From assembly GCA_902803155.1 (NCBI GenBank), contig CADCOU010000006.1:1-7325 (forward strand): a DNA stretch of 7,325 nt, given 5' to 3'. A program made the translations under genes and the position numbers. The DNA is from an uncultured Lachnospiraceae bacterium. Lineage in GTDB: Bacteria > Bacillota > Clostridia > Lachnospirales > Lachnospiraceae. Below, piece after piece: positions 1 to 5,831 of the stretch. The notes beneath the pieces are model-generated. The model had not been told where the DNA came from. It searched no databases and saw nothing but the letters and a program-made list of their open reading frames with translations. Every line of letters begins with the position of its first letter. Position 1 is the stretch's first letter.

Positions 1-39
1 AACCGTTTGACGTTTATTCAGTCGGACTCTGAAAACTGA
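1..39 (+). CDS. Possible 3' tip of an upstream gene (partial)
   Basis: The first bases can be read as the last codons of a gene entering from the left. One frame stops at TGA 30-32 (PFDVYSVGL then stop) and another at TGA 37-39 (NRLTFIQSDSEN then stop). Both stops lie just before the strong terminator at 52-87, which fits the end of a + strand transcription unit. I cannot tell which frame is real or what the product is. Confidence 0.3.
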   Translation, partial: NRLTFIQSDSEN

Positions 40-51
40 TCATTTGATTGC

Positions 52-87
52 AAAAGCTGTATGCATGTATATGTATACAGCTTTTTT
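52..87 (+). terminator. Rho-independent terminator of the upstream unit
   Basis: The left arm at 52-66 (AAAAGCTGTATGCAT) pairs with 71-85 (ATGTATACAGCTTTT) in a 15-bp stem with one G-T pair and a 4-nt GTAT loop, followed by six T residues at 82-87. It separates the upstream gene from the regulator promoter. The A-run on the left side means it could also stop transcripts arriving on the other strand. Confidence 0.85.
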
Positions 88-160
88 CTGTGCTTTTACG
101 TAGTTTTCATTTTTATCATTCAGTCATTTCAATATATCGCATCGATACGTTTCCCCAGCT

Positions 161-185
161 AAATGCAATTATGTAATTTGCATTT
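161..185. promoter_or_regulatory. Imperfect palindrome upstream of the regulator gene, possible operator
   Basis: AAATGCAATTA at 161-171 faces TAATTTGCATTT at 174-185. The arms are inverted copies apart from one extra base in the right arm. The site is about 50 bp upstream of the predicted -35 box of the deoR-type gene. Its outer hexamers, ATGCAA and TTGCAT, recur in the -35 boxes of both predicted promoters. A role as regulator binding site is inference. Confidence 0.4.
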
Positions 186-231
186 ATGTCTGAACAACTA
201 TTAAAAAATGATTGTTTGTGAAAAAATCATC

Positions 232-259
232 TTGCATTTTTGAGTAATTTGATTATAAT
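232..259 (+). promoter_or_regulatory. Sigma-A type promoter of the DeoR-family gene
   Basis: A -35 box TTGCAT (232-237) and a perfect -10 box TATAAT (254-259) are 16 nt apart in AT-rich DNA. Transcription would start near 266, leaving a leader of about 45 nt before the ATG at 313. A TGTTTAA element (261-267) sits directly behind the -10 box and ATTGTTT (211-217) lies 14 nt before the -35 box. Both resemble the TTTAAACAAT repeats at the second promoter and suggest autoregulation. Confidence 0.75.
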
Positions 260-300
260 ATGTTTAATCATATGTTGCGCATGCCTTTGAACGGGCAGAT

Positions 301-307
301 AAGGTGG
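301..307 (+). promoter_or_regulatory. Ribosome binding site that decides the start of the DeoR-family gene
   Basis: AAGGTGG (301-307) lies 5 nt before the ATG at 313. The alternative in-frame GTG at 304 falls inside this Shine-Dalgarno-like sequence, so it would have no site of its own. ATG 313 is therefore the better start. Confidence 0.7.
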
Positions 308-312
308 GGGTT

Positions 313-1059
313 ATGAGAAACGACGAGCGGAGAAAACAGATTCTTGAGATAGTGATGGAAAATGATTCACTGCGCGTAAGCGATCTGATCGATAAAGTAG
401 ACGGATCTGCTGCTACTGTGCGCAGAGATCTGACATTTCTGGAACAGAACGGATATATTCTCAGGAAGCATGGATTTGTGAAATACGTCCAGCCGGAGAT
501 GGTTCAGTCTATTGAGTTCTCCCCTGAGATGATCGAGATAGCCAAGGCTGCCGCGAAACTGGTTGAGGACGGTGATACCATCATGCTGGATTCCGGCTTC
601 AGTACGCTTGCGCTTGCATATCAGCTGACCGGACTGAATAACCTGACAGTGATCACGAATTCCATACCCGTAGCGGCACTCTTCAATTCAGTCGAACATA
701 TCCAGACCTATGTAACAGGAGGTTTCCTGCGAGTCAGAGAAAACGCACTGGTAGGAACAGACGCGATCGAATCGATCGAAAAGATGCACGCGGTAAAAGT
801 ATTCATGTCCACAACCGGTATCCGTGAGGGGATCGGACTGACCTGCGTAAGCGCGTTCCAGGAAGATGTGAAGCGTGCCTATGTCAAGTCCGCAGACAAG
901 GTGATCCTGCTTGCTACGGATCAGAAGTTTGGAAAAGACGCTGTTCGTGTATTTGCCACTTTTGAACAGCTCGACGTCATTGTTACTAATAAACCGATTG
1001 AGTCAAAGGGAATGCTTCAGAGCCTGAATAAGAATAACGTTGAAGTCATCGTTGCATGA
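313..1059 (+). CDS. DeoR-family transcriptional repressor of the sugar cluster
   Basis: This is a cytoplasmic DNA-binding regulator of 248 residues, about the usual 250 for the family. Residues 4-57 form the N-terminal DeoR winged helix-turn-helix: the recognition helix contains TVRRDL (35-40) and the wing begins after GYILRKHG. Residues 75-230 form the DeoRC effector domain, related to phosphosugar isomerases, with the DSG loop at 93-95, TN at 115-116, GG at 136-137, the GIREGIGLT segment near 169-177 and DQKFG at 203-207. The wing reads HGFVKY where HGGA is common, and F96 replaces the usual Ser/Thr of the effector loop. In known members the effector is usually a sugar phosphate, and binding it releases DNA. 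The gene has its own promoter and terminator and precedes the catabolic genes, so it most likely represses them and itself. The specific effector cannot be read from the sequence. Confidence 0.93.
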   Translation: MRNDERRKQILEIVMENDSLRVSDLIDKVDGSAATVRRDLTFLEQNGYILRKHGFVKYVQPEMVQSIEFSPEMIEIAKAAAKLVEDGDTIMLDSGFSTLALAYQLTGLNNLTVITNSIPVAALFNSVEHIQTYVTGGFLRVRENALVGTDAIESIEKMHAVKVFMSTTGIREGIGLTCVSAFQEDVKRAYVKSADKVILLATDQKFGKDAVRVFATFEQLDVIVTNKPIESKGMLQSLNKNNVEVIVA

Positions 1060-1087
1060 CCTGCATGATTGATTTGTGATTGCTTTC

Positions 1088-1131
1088 AAACCTGTATCGT
1101 TTTAGTAAAAAACGGTACAGGTTTCTTTTTT
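1088..1131 (+). terminator. Strong rho-independent terminator after the DeoR-family gene
   Basis: The arm at 1088-1103 (AAACCTGTATCGTTTT) pairs with 1109-1124 over 16 bp with a single T-G wobble, leaving a 5-nt loop. A T-rich tract follows (1122-1131, broken by one C). It lies 28 nt after the stop codon and makes the regulator a single-gene transcript. Confidence 0.92.
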
Positions 1132-1190
1132 GGGCATTTTATATAACAAAGCTGATCGATGAGCGAGCGGAATTCATGCAATAGTCACTG

Positions 1191-1202
1191 ATTTAAACAA
1201 TA
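1191..1202. repeat. Direct repeat copy 1, ATTTAAACAATA
   Basis: This 12-bp sequence is repeated exactly at 1275-1286. This copy lies 13 nt upstream of the -35 box of the operon promoter. The distance between copies is 84 bp. It may be a regulator half-site; function is inferred. Confidence 0.55.
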
Positions 1203-1215
1203 AGCAAAAATAAAC

Positions 1216-1243
1216 TTGCATTCTACGACAAAAGAAGTATAAT
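1216..1243 (+). promoter_or_regulatory. Sigma-A type promoter of the catabolic operon
   Basis: A -35 box TTGCAT (1216-1221) and a perfect -10 TATAAT (1238-1243) are separated by 16 nt, the same boxes and spacing as the promoter at 232-259. Transcription would start near 1250, giving a leader of about 65 nt before the isomerase ATG at 1316. The 12-bp direct repeats lie on both sides and the 16-bp palindrome just downstream, a layout suited to repression. Confidence 0.78.
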
Positions 1244-1264
1244 AAAAATGTCAGGAAATGATTA

Positions 1265-1280
1265 TTAAATGATCATTTAA
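1265..1280. promoter_or_regulatory. 16-bp perfect palindrome, probable operator
   Basis: TTAAATGATCATTTAA is its own reverse complement with no spacer. It begins 21 nt after the -10 box, around +15 to +30 of the predicted transcript, where a bound repressor would block the polymerase. Its right end overlaps the second copy of the 12-bp direct repeat. The DeoR-family protein encoded next door is the natural candidate to bind here, but this is inference. Confidence 0.6.
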
Positions 1281-1286
1281 ACAATA
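1275..1286. repeat. Direct repeat copy 2, ATTTAAACAATA
   Basis: This is the exact second copy of the 12-bp repeat at 1191-1202. It overlaps the right arm of the 16-bp palindrome and lies downstream of the -10 box, so the two copies bracket the promoter. Confidence 0.55.
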
Positions 1287-1315
1287 TAAAACTCAGTACT
1301 AAGGAGGAATAAACC

Positions 1316-1792
1316 ATGAAGATTGCATTTGGCGTTGATCCGGGCGGACTTGATCTGAGAGAGAGCATCCTTGCGCATCTTAAGGAAGCTGGACATGAAG
1401 TTGTCGAAGTAGGCTCCACTGACAGCGAGAATATTGTTCCTTACATGTTTGTTGGACGCAATGTTGCCGAGAAAGTTACCAGCGGCGAGTGCAAATTCGG
1501 CGTTGTTGTCTGCGGTACCGGCGTAGGCATCAGCATTGCTGCCAATAAGAACAAAGGTGCGCGCTGTGCATTCGTTGACAACATCTGGGTCGCGAAGGAC
1601 AGCCGTGTGGTTAATAATGCAAACATCATCGCACTTGGCGGGACCACAACGAGTGCAAGACTTGCAAATGAATATATTGATACCTTTATCTCCACCGAAT
1701 GGGGGGAGGGTCTTCCGCAGTTCCGCGTTGACCGTATCAAGAGCGGTGCGGAGAATTTTGCCAAATACGAAGACGAACAGTTCGGAAAGTAA
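1316..1792 (+). CDS. RpiB/LacA/LacB-family sugar isomerase with altered active site
   Basis: This 158-residue cytoplasmic protein has the fold and length of the RpiB/LacAB aldose-ketose isomerases. Family marks are the N-terminal KIAFGVDPGG strand-loop with Asp8, the loop VVCGTGVGISIAANK with the presumed proton-shuttling Cys66, and the NANIIALGG strand near 101-109. Against E. coli RpiB, aligned by eye, His10 is Pro9, the ring-opening His99 is Val99, Arg110 is Thr110 and Arg133 is Leu133, while Arg137 is kept. LacB subunits also lack the His at position 99 and work in a complex with LacA, so a missing partner subunit is possible. Calling it ribose-5-phosphate isomerase would be unsafe. AAGGAGG (1301-1307) is 8 nt before the ATG. 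It is the first gene after the regulated promoter and is followed by a terminator-like hairpin. Confidence 0.9.
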   Translation: MKIAFGVDPGGLDLRESILAHLKEAGHEVVEVGSTDSENIVPYMFVGRNVAEKVTSGECKFGVVVCGTGVGISIAANKNKGARCAFVDNIWVAKDSRVVNNANIIALGGTTTSARLANEYIDTFISTEWGEGLPQFRVDRIKSGAENFAKYEDEQFGK

Positions 1793-1803
1793 GAATGATC
1801 GCG

Positions 1804-1841
1804 GGCCGGGCAGGATCTTCCTGCCCGTCCGTTTTCTATTT
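1804..1841 (+). terminator. GC-rich terminator or attenuating hairpin after the isomerase gene
   Basis: CGGGCAGGA (1807-1815) pairs perfectly with TCCTGCCCG (1819-1827) around a 3-nt TCT loop. After one C-T mismatch, two more GC pairs extend the stem to 1804/1830. TTTTCTATTT follows at 1832-1841. It starts 12 nt after the stop codon. I see no good promoter between it and the next gene at 1953, so it may act as a partial terminator that makes the isomerase transcript more abundant than the rest. Confidence 0.7.
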
Positions 1842-1952
1842 GCAGCAGCCGCGACCGGGCGGACAGAGTTCGCGAGGTGTATGTGGCTTACAGTTTACAT
1901 AGCCGGGTCGGCGTGCCGGCAGTATTTTGAATGATTAGGAGGATTTGGATCT

Positions 1953-3038
1953 ATGAAAATGATGAAGGCTCTTAAGTATGAGAAGGCCGGCAGAGCAAAC
2001 GCAACCATCGGCATGGTGCCGTATCCGGAATGCGGTGACAATGATGTTGTCATCAAGGTCATGGCAGCCAGCATCTGCAAGTGGGCAGAATGGAACCACG
2101 ATCACGGCGACGGCGGTACGCTGGCTAAATATCCGGTTACGACCGGTCATGAGTTTGCCGGCTATGTAGCGGAAGTGGGAAAGAACGTTACGGAGTTCAA
2201 GGTCGGCGATCGTGTAACCGCAGACAATGCAATCCCGTGCGGACACTGCTGGTACTGCAAGAACAACCGTCCGCTGATGTGCGAAAACTTCGGTTCCATC
2301 GGACATAATATCAACGGCGGATTTGCACAGTATCTGGTTGTCACCCAGGACAATGTCGTGAAGTTCCCGGATGGTTTCCCATTTGATGAAGCATGCATCA
2401 CAGAGCCGGTCGCATGTGCAATGGAAGCATTTGACCGTGCTGATGTGAAGCCCGGCGACCGTGTGATCGTCAGCGGCATGGGCCCGCACGGCCTGATCCT
2501 GGCACAGATGATGGCACATTCCAATGCAGGCAAGGCTGTTGCAGTCGGCCTCAGGCAGGACAGACTGGACTGGCTGGAAGAAGACGGAGCGGAAACCCTG
2601 CTGGTAGACAGAAATGACCAGGAAGCCAATCTGGTAAAACTTCAGGAAACCTTCCCGGACGGCGTAGACTGCATCATTGATACTTCAGGCGCCTGGCCAC
2701 TGTGTGCAACCATGTTCAAGATCCTGAAGAAGGGCGGCCGCTTCATCCAGTACGGCTCCTTCCACAGACCGATCGATCTGGAAAATGTAACGCAGTTCCT
2801 GAATGACCTTCATTTCAAGAACCAGTCCTACATCGGAGTCAGCTGCCAGGTCAAGAACTTCCCGCGCTCGGTGGAATACATGGTGACCGGCAAGGTGAAA
2901 GTCGACAAGATCATCACCCATACCTTCGATCTGGACGATTACTTCGAAGCGCTGGATACCAATATGACGGACAGGAACGCGCTGAAGGTTGTCATCCATC
3001 CGAACGGAGATCCGGAGGCACCGCAGGAAGAGTTCTGA
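1953..3038 (+). CDS. Zinc-dependent medium-chain alcohol/sugar dehydrogenase
   Basis: This 361-residue protein belongs to the zinc-containing medium-chain dehydrogenase family, which oxidises alcohols or sugars with NAD(P)+. Catalytic zinc ligands are Cys42, His66-Glu67 (GHEFAG) and Glu151 (EPVACA). The structural zinc site is complete at Cys96, Cys99, Cys102 and Cys110. The nucleotide-binding loop is GMGPHG (175-180). The acidic residue that usually ends the second Rossmann strand appears to be Gly199, followed by Arg201, which would favour NADP+. The catalytic loop reads ICKWAEW instead of the common ICGSD, so the substrate is not predictable. AGGAGG (1937-1942) precedes the ATG with a 10-nt spacer; ATGs at 1959 and 1962 are alternatives. 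The next gene starts 12 nt after the stop, suggesting a functional pair with the lactonase. Oxidation of an aldose to a lactone is a plausible but unproven role. Confidence 0.93.
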   Translation: MKMMKALKYEKAGRANATIGMVPYPECGDNDVVIKVMAASICKWAEWNHDHGDGGTLAKYPVTTGHEFAGYVAEVGKNVTEFKVGDRVTADNAIPCGHCWYCKNNRPLMCENFGSIGHNINGGFAQYLVVTQDNVVKFPDGFPFDEACITEPVACAMEAFDRADVKPGDRVIVSGMGPHGLILAQMMAHSNAGKAVAVGLRQDRLDWLEEDGAETLLVDRNDQEANLVKLQETFPDGVDCIIDTSGAWPLCATMFKILKKGGRFIQYGSFHRPIDLENVTQFLNDLHFKNQSYIGVSCQVKNFPRSVEYMVTGKVKVDKIITHTFDLDDYFEALDTNMTDRNALKVVIHPNGDPEAPQEEF

Positions 3039-3050
3039 GGAGATACTGAC

Positions 3051-3830
3051 ATGAAAATGTATGTGCTAGACAACGGCGCTATACGGATGGAGCAGGATGA
3101 CAGAGTGACGGGAGGCGCTTCCAGCGCCATCCCGATTCACAGTTTTCTGCTTGACACGCCTCAGGGTTATGTGCTCTTCGATACAGCCTGTGATCCGGAC
3201 GGGATGTCCGGAGCATGGCCGAAGGAACTGACGACGAATCCGTATATAGCAGGAGAGAACGGAACGGTTCCGGAGCGCCTTGCCCAGCTGGGATTGAAAC
3301 CTGATGACATCCGCTATGTGGTCATGTCCCATCTTCATCTGGATCATGCGGGATGCCTGAAGTTTTTCCCGAAAGCGGAAGTATTCGTCAGCAGGGAGGA
3401 ATACCGGCTCACGATGGATGGATATCTGACCGGCAATTCCGACGGGTTCCACGTCAGGAGCGATATTGAGGACTGGCTGAAGGTCGGTATCCAGTGGAGA
3501 TTTGTGGAACCTGAAATGGAAGAGTTTGATCTCACACCGTCCCTGAAGATACTGAACTTCGGACCGGGCCACTCGTACGGGATGCTTGGGCTGCTTGTAC
3601 AGCTTGACAGCGGAAAGAAGTACCTGCTTGCGGCTGATACCATCTATACGAAAGGTCACATGGGACCGCCGGTGCAGATCGCGGGTATCGCGTACGATGA
3701 TGAAGGATACGTCCGGACAGTGGAACGGATCCGGGAGACCGCTGAGAGAGAACATGCAGAGATCCTCTTCGGACATGACATGGAACAGTTCGGCACACTG
3801 GTGAAGTCAGAGAACGGCTATTACAGCTGA
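3051..3830 (+). CDS. Metallo-beta-lactamase-fold lactonase, AiiA/AttM (AHL lactonase) type
   Basis: This 259-residue hydrolase has a full dinuclear metal site: His94, His96, Asp98 and His99 in SHLHLDHAG, then His174, bridging Asp196 (AADTIYT) and His242 (FGHDMEQ). Tyr199, three residues after the bridging Asp, matches the catalytic-site Tyr194 of the Bacillus lactonase AiiA, and FGHDMEQ resembles its FGHDIEQ. This places it with the N-acyl-homoserine and gamma-butyrolactone lactonases (AiiA, AttM/BlcC) rather than the beta-lactamases. There is no signal peptide, so it is cytoplasmic. It is translationally close to the preceding dehydrogenase: GAGGAG (3037-3042) overlaps that gene's stop codon and the ATG follows 8 nt later. 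In this setting a sugar lactone made by the dehydrogenase is a more likely substrate than a signalling molecule, but that is inference. Confidence 0.92.
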   Translation: MKMYVLDNGAIRMEQDDRVTGGASSAIPIHSFLLDTPQGYVLFDTACDPDGMSGAWPKELTTNPYIAGENGTVPERLAQLGLKPDDIRYVVMSHLHLDHAGCLKFFPKAEVFVSREEYRLTMDGYLTGNSDGFHVRSDIEDWLKVGIQWRFVEPEMEEFDLTPSLKILNFGPGHSYGMLGLLVQLDSGKKYLLAADTIYTKGHMGPPVQIAGIAYDDEGYVRTVERIRETAEREHAEILFGHDMEQFGTLVKSENGYYS

Positions 3831-3913
3831 GCAGTTATCTGCAGACAATACCGTGTGGCCACAGATAGAAGAACCGGTTAGTTGCGATCAATCAGTTAAG
3901 GAGAGAAACAGTT

Positions 3914-4954
3914 ATGAAAAACCAGGCAATGGTAATGACGGATGTCCGCAAGTTTGAACTCCAGGATATCCCGATGCCGGAAGTGAAACCGAATGAGATA
4001 GGAGTGAAGGTCCGCAGCATCAGCATCTGCGGTTCCGATATGGGATTTTTCGACGGAAAGGCATTCTCGATCTTCCCGGATTCCCTCCCCTTCGTGCTCG
4101 GCCATGAAGTGGCCGGTGAGGTCTACGAAGTAGGCAGTGATGTGAAGAACTTCAAGGTCGGCGACAGAGTTGCCCTGGAGCCCGGTGTTCCGGACTGCAC
4201 CTGCGACAACTGCATGAGCGGCAGATACAATCTTTGCAAGAATGTGAAGTTCCTTGCAACGCCTCCCTATGAAGGCGCCATGAAGCGCTATATCAGCTAT
4301 CCGGCATTCAAGGCTTACAAGATCGCCGACAACATGAGCTTCACCGCAGGCGCTCTGTGCGAGCCCCTTTCCGTCGGACTGCATGCAGTACGCAGAGGAC
4401 GTGTTTCAGTAGGCAAGACCGTCACGATCCTCGGCGGCGGCGCAATCGGAATGTGCACCCTGCTCGCAGCCAAGGCGTACGGCGCATCTCAGATTATCGT
4501 GTGCGACCTGTTTGACAGCCATCTGGACAAGGCTCTGGAGCTCGGCGCGACGGATGTGATCAACTCCGGCAATGTGGACCCGATCGAGAAGGTCAAAGAA
4601 CTGACCGACGGACAGGGAACGGACATCGTCTTTGAAACGGCAGGTGCTCCGATTACCGCATCCCAGACCGCATACATTGTAAAAGACGGCGGAACGATCG
4701 TTATGGTCGGGAATATCCTCAAGGAAGTACCGTTCAGTTTCCGTCAGCTGTACCGTAAGGAAGCTGAGGTCAGGGCAGTGTTCCGCTATGCGAACACCTA
4801 TCCGATCGCGATCCAGGCGATCTCTACCGGCAGGATCGACATCGAGAAAGTTGTATCCGCTGTATTCCCGTTCGAAAAGTCACAGGAAGCGTTCATTGAA
4901 GCGATCGATAACAAGCTGAACTGCGTGAAGGCAGTGATCACGATTGATGACTGA
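3914..4954 (+). CDS. Zinc polyol dehydrogenase, sorbitol/xylitol dehydrogenase type
   Basis: This 346-residue medium-chain dehydrogenase would oxidise a polyol to a ketose, or the reverse, in the cytoplasm. Catalytic zinc ligands are Cys39 (SICGSD), His64-Glu65 (GHEVAG) and Glu150. The segments EPGVP (89-93), GRYNLC (103-108), LATPPYEG and CEPLSVGLHA are typical of the sorbitol/xylitol dehydrogenase group. The Rossmann loop is GGGAIG (174-179) and Asp198 ends the second strand, pointing to NAD+, unlike the first dehydrogenase. The structural zinc cysteines are Cys95, Cys97, Cys100 and Cys108; the first is one residue later than usual, giving C-x-C-x2-C. The gene lies 83 nt after the lactonase gene. 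AAGGAG (3898-3903) stands 10 nt before the ATG. No terminator or clear promoter is seen in that gap, so it probably belongs to the same operon. Sorbitol, xylitol, arabitol or another polyol cannot be told apart here. Confidence 0.94.
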   Translation: MKNQAMVMTDVRKFELQDIPMPEVKPNEIGVKVRSISICGSDMGFFDGKAFSIFPDSLPFVLGHEVAGEVYEVGSDVKNFKVGDRVALEPGVPDCTCDNCMSGRYNLCKNVKFLATPPYEGAMKRYISYPAFKAYKIADNMSFTAGALCEPLSVGLHAVRRGRVSVGKTVTILGGGAIGMCTLLAAKAYGASQIIVCDLFDSHLDKALELGATDVINSGNVDPIEKVKELTDGQGTDIVFETAGAPITASQTAYIVKDGGTIVMVGNILKEVPFSFRQLYRKEAEVRAVFRYANTYPIAIQAISTGRIDIEKVVSAVFPFEKSQEAFIEAIDNKLNCVKAVITIDD

Positions 4955-4985
4955 AAACTGATACAGAAGGAGTAGGAGACAGATT

Positions 4986-5831
4986 ATGGACAAGAATGAG
5001 ATTAAGCAGCTTAAGATAACTGCTTATGAGATGAGAAAGAAAGTCATCCGTATGTGTGACGCGCATCAGGCCGGACACCTCGGCGGAGCATTTTCCTGCA
5101 TCGACATGGTGGCGGCTCTGTATTTCCACACCATGAACGTAAACCCGCAGGATCCGAAGATGGAAGACAGAGACCGTTTCATCCTGTCAGCCGGACATAA
5201 GTGCCTGGCACAGTATTCCGCACTCTGCCAGAAGGGATTCTTCCCGGAAGAGCTGCTCGATACCTACGGATGCCTGAACTGCAAGATGCCGGGTCATCCG
5301 GACATGAAGAAGCTTCCCGGTATTGAAGCCAACACAGGTGCGCTCGGACACGGTATGTCGATCGCATGCGGCATGGCGCTCGGCCTTCGCCTGCAGGGAA
5401 AGAAATCCCGCGTGTTCACGATCCTGGGTGACGGTGAACTTGCGGAAGGAACCAACTGGGAAGGCGCTGCGATCGCAGCCCATTATCATCTGGACAACCT
5501 GCTTGCAGTCGTGGACAACAATGGTCTGCAGATCGGCGGCGATGTTACCAAACTGATGAACTACTCACCAATCGATGAGCATTTCAAGGGCTTCGGATGG
5601 GCGGTTAAGACGATCGACGGTCATAACATGGAGGAAATCGTTGACGCGCTTGACAGCATGCCGTTTGAAAAAGGCAAGCCGTCATTGATCGTGATGAAGA
5701 CAGTCAAGGGCAAGGGCGTTTCCTTTGCTGAGAATGTAGCTAAGTATCACTTCTGGGTACCGGGTCCGGGAGAACTGGAGCAGGCGTACAAGGAGAACGA
5801 GGAAGAACTGGAGGCGATTAGAAATGAGTGA
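4986..5831 (+). CDS. Transketolase, N-terminal (thiamine diphosphate-binding) subunit 1
   Basis: This 281-residue protein is the N-half of a split transketolase, which moves a two-carbon ketol unit between sugars as a complex with the C-half. It shows GHLGG with His31, the His71 loop (SAGHKCLAQY), PGHPD with His104, TGALGHGMS (117-125), the thiamine diphosphate/metal motif starting at GDGEL (148-152) and ending at DNN (177-179), and VKGKGVSFAEN (240-250) followed by His255. These correspond to the conserved histidines of full-length transketolases. It departs from the norm in SAGHK (usually SKGH) and GALGHG (usually GSLGQG). AGGAG (4974-4978) is 7 nt before the ATG; a second site, AAGGAG, lies at 4967-4972. 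It begins 31 nt after the polyol dehydrogenase stop and overlaps the next gene by 8 nt, so the two halves are very likely made in equal amounts. Confidence 0.95.
   Translation: MDKNEIKQLKITAYEMRKKVIRMCDAHQAGHLGGAFSCIDMVAALYFHTMNVNPQDPKMEDRDRFILSAGHKCLAQYSALCQKGFFPEELLDTYGCLNCKMPGHPDMKKLPGIEANTGALGHGMSIACGMALGLRLQGKKSRVFTILGDGELAEGTNWEGAAIAAHYHLDNLLAVVDNNGLQIGGDVTKLMNYSPIDEHFKGFGWAVKTIDGHNMEEIVDALDSMPFEKGKPSLIVMKTVKGKGVSFAENVAKYHFWVPGPGELEQAYKENEEELEAIRNE

Noticed and set aside
304..312. GTG start at 304 for the DeoR-family gene, adding three residues
   Set aside because: The GTG lies within the AAGGTGG ribosome binding sequence; ATG 313 has correct spacing and begins with MRNDERR, typical of the family.
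1132..1315. Catabolite repression (cre) site near the operon promoter
   Set aside because: I found no good match to the TGNAANCGNTNNCA pattern by eye in this spacer or in 88-303.
1894..1928. TTTACA (1894-1899) and TATTTT (1923-1928) as a promoter for the first dehydrogenase
   Set aside because: The 23-nt spacing is too long and the -10 box is poor, so I do not call it.
1536..1934. Long + strand reading frame overlapping the isomerase gene
   Set aside because: It is a different frame of a clear gene, lacks a ribosome binding site, has low-complexity Arg/Ser-rich composition and runs through the terminator hairpin.
3066..3776. 236-codon minus-strand frame opposite the lactonase gene
   Set aside because: It is the antisense shadow of a gene with all catalytic motifs; the product shows no recognisable domain.
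3836..3870. Possible hairpin TATCTG/CAGATA in the gap before the polyol dehydrogenase
   Set aside because: Only six pairs around a long loop, with no T-tract; within chance expectation.
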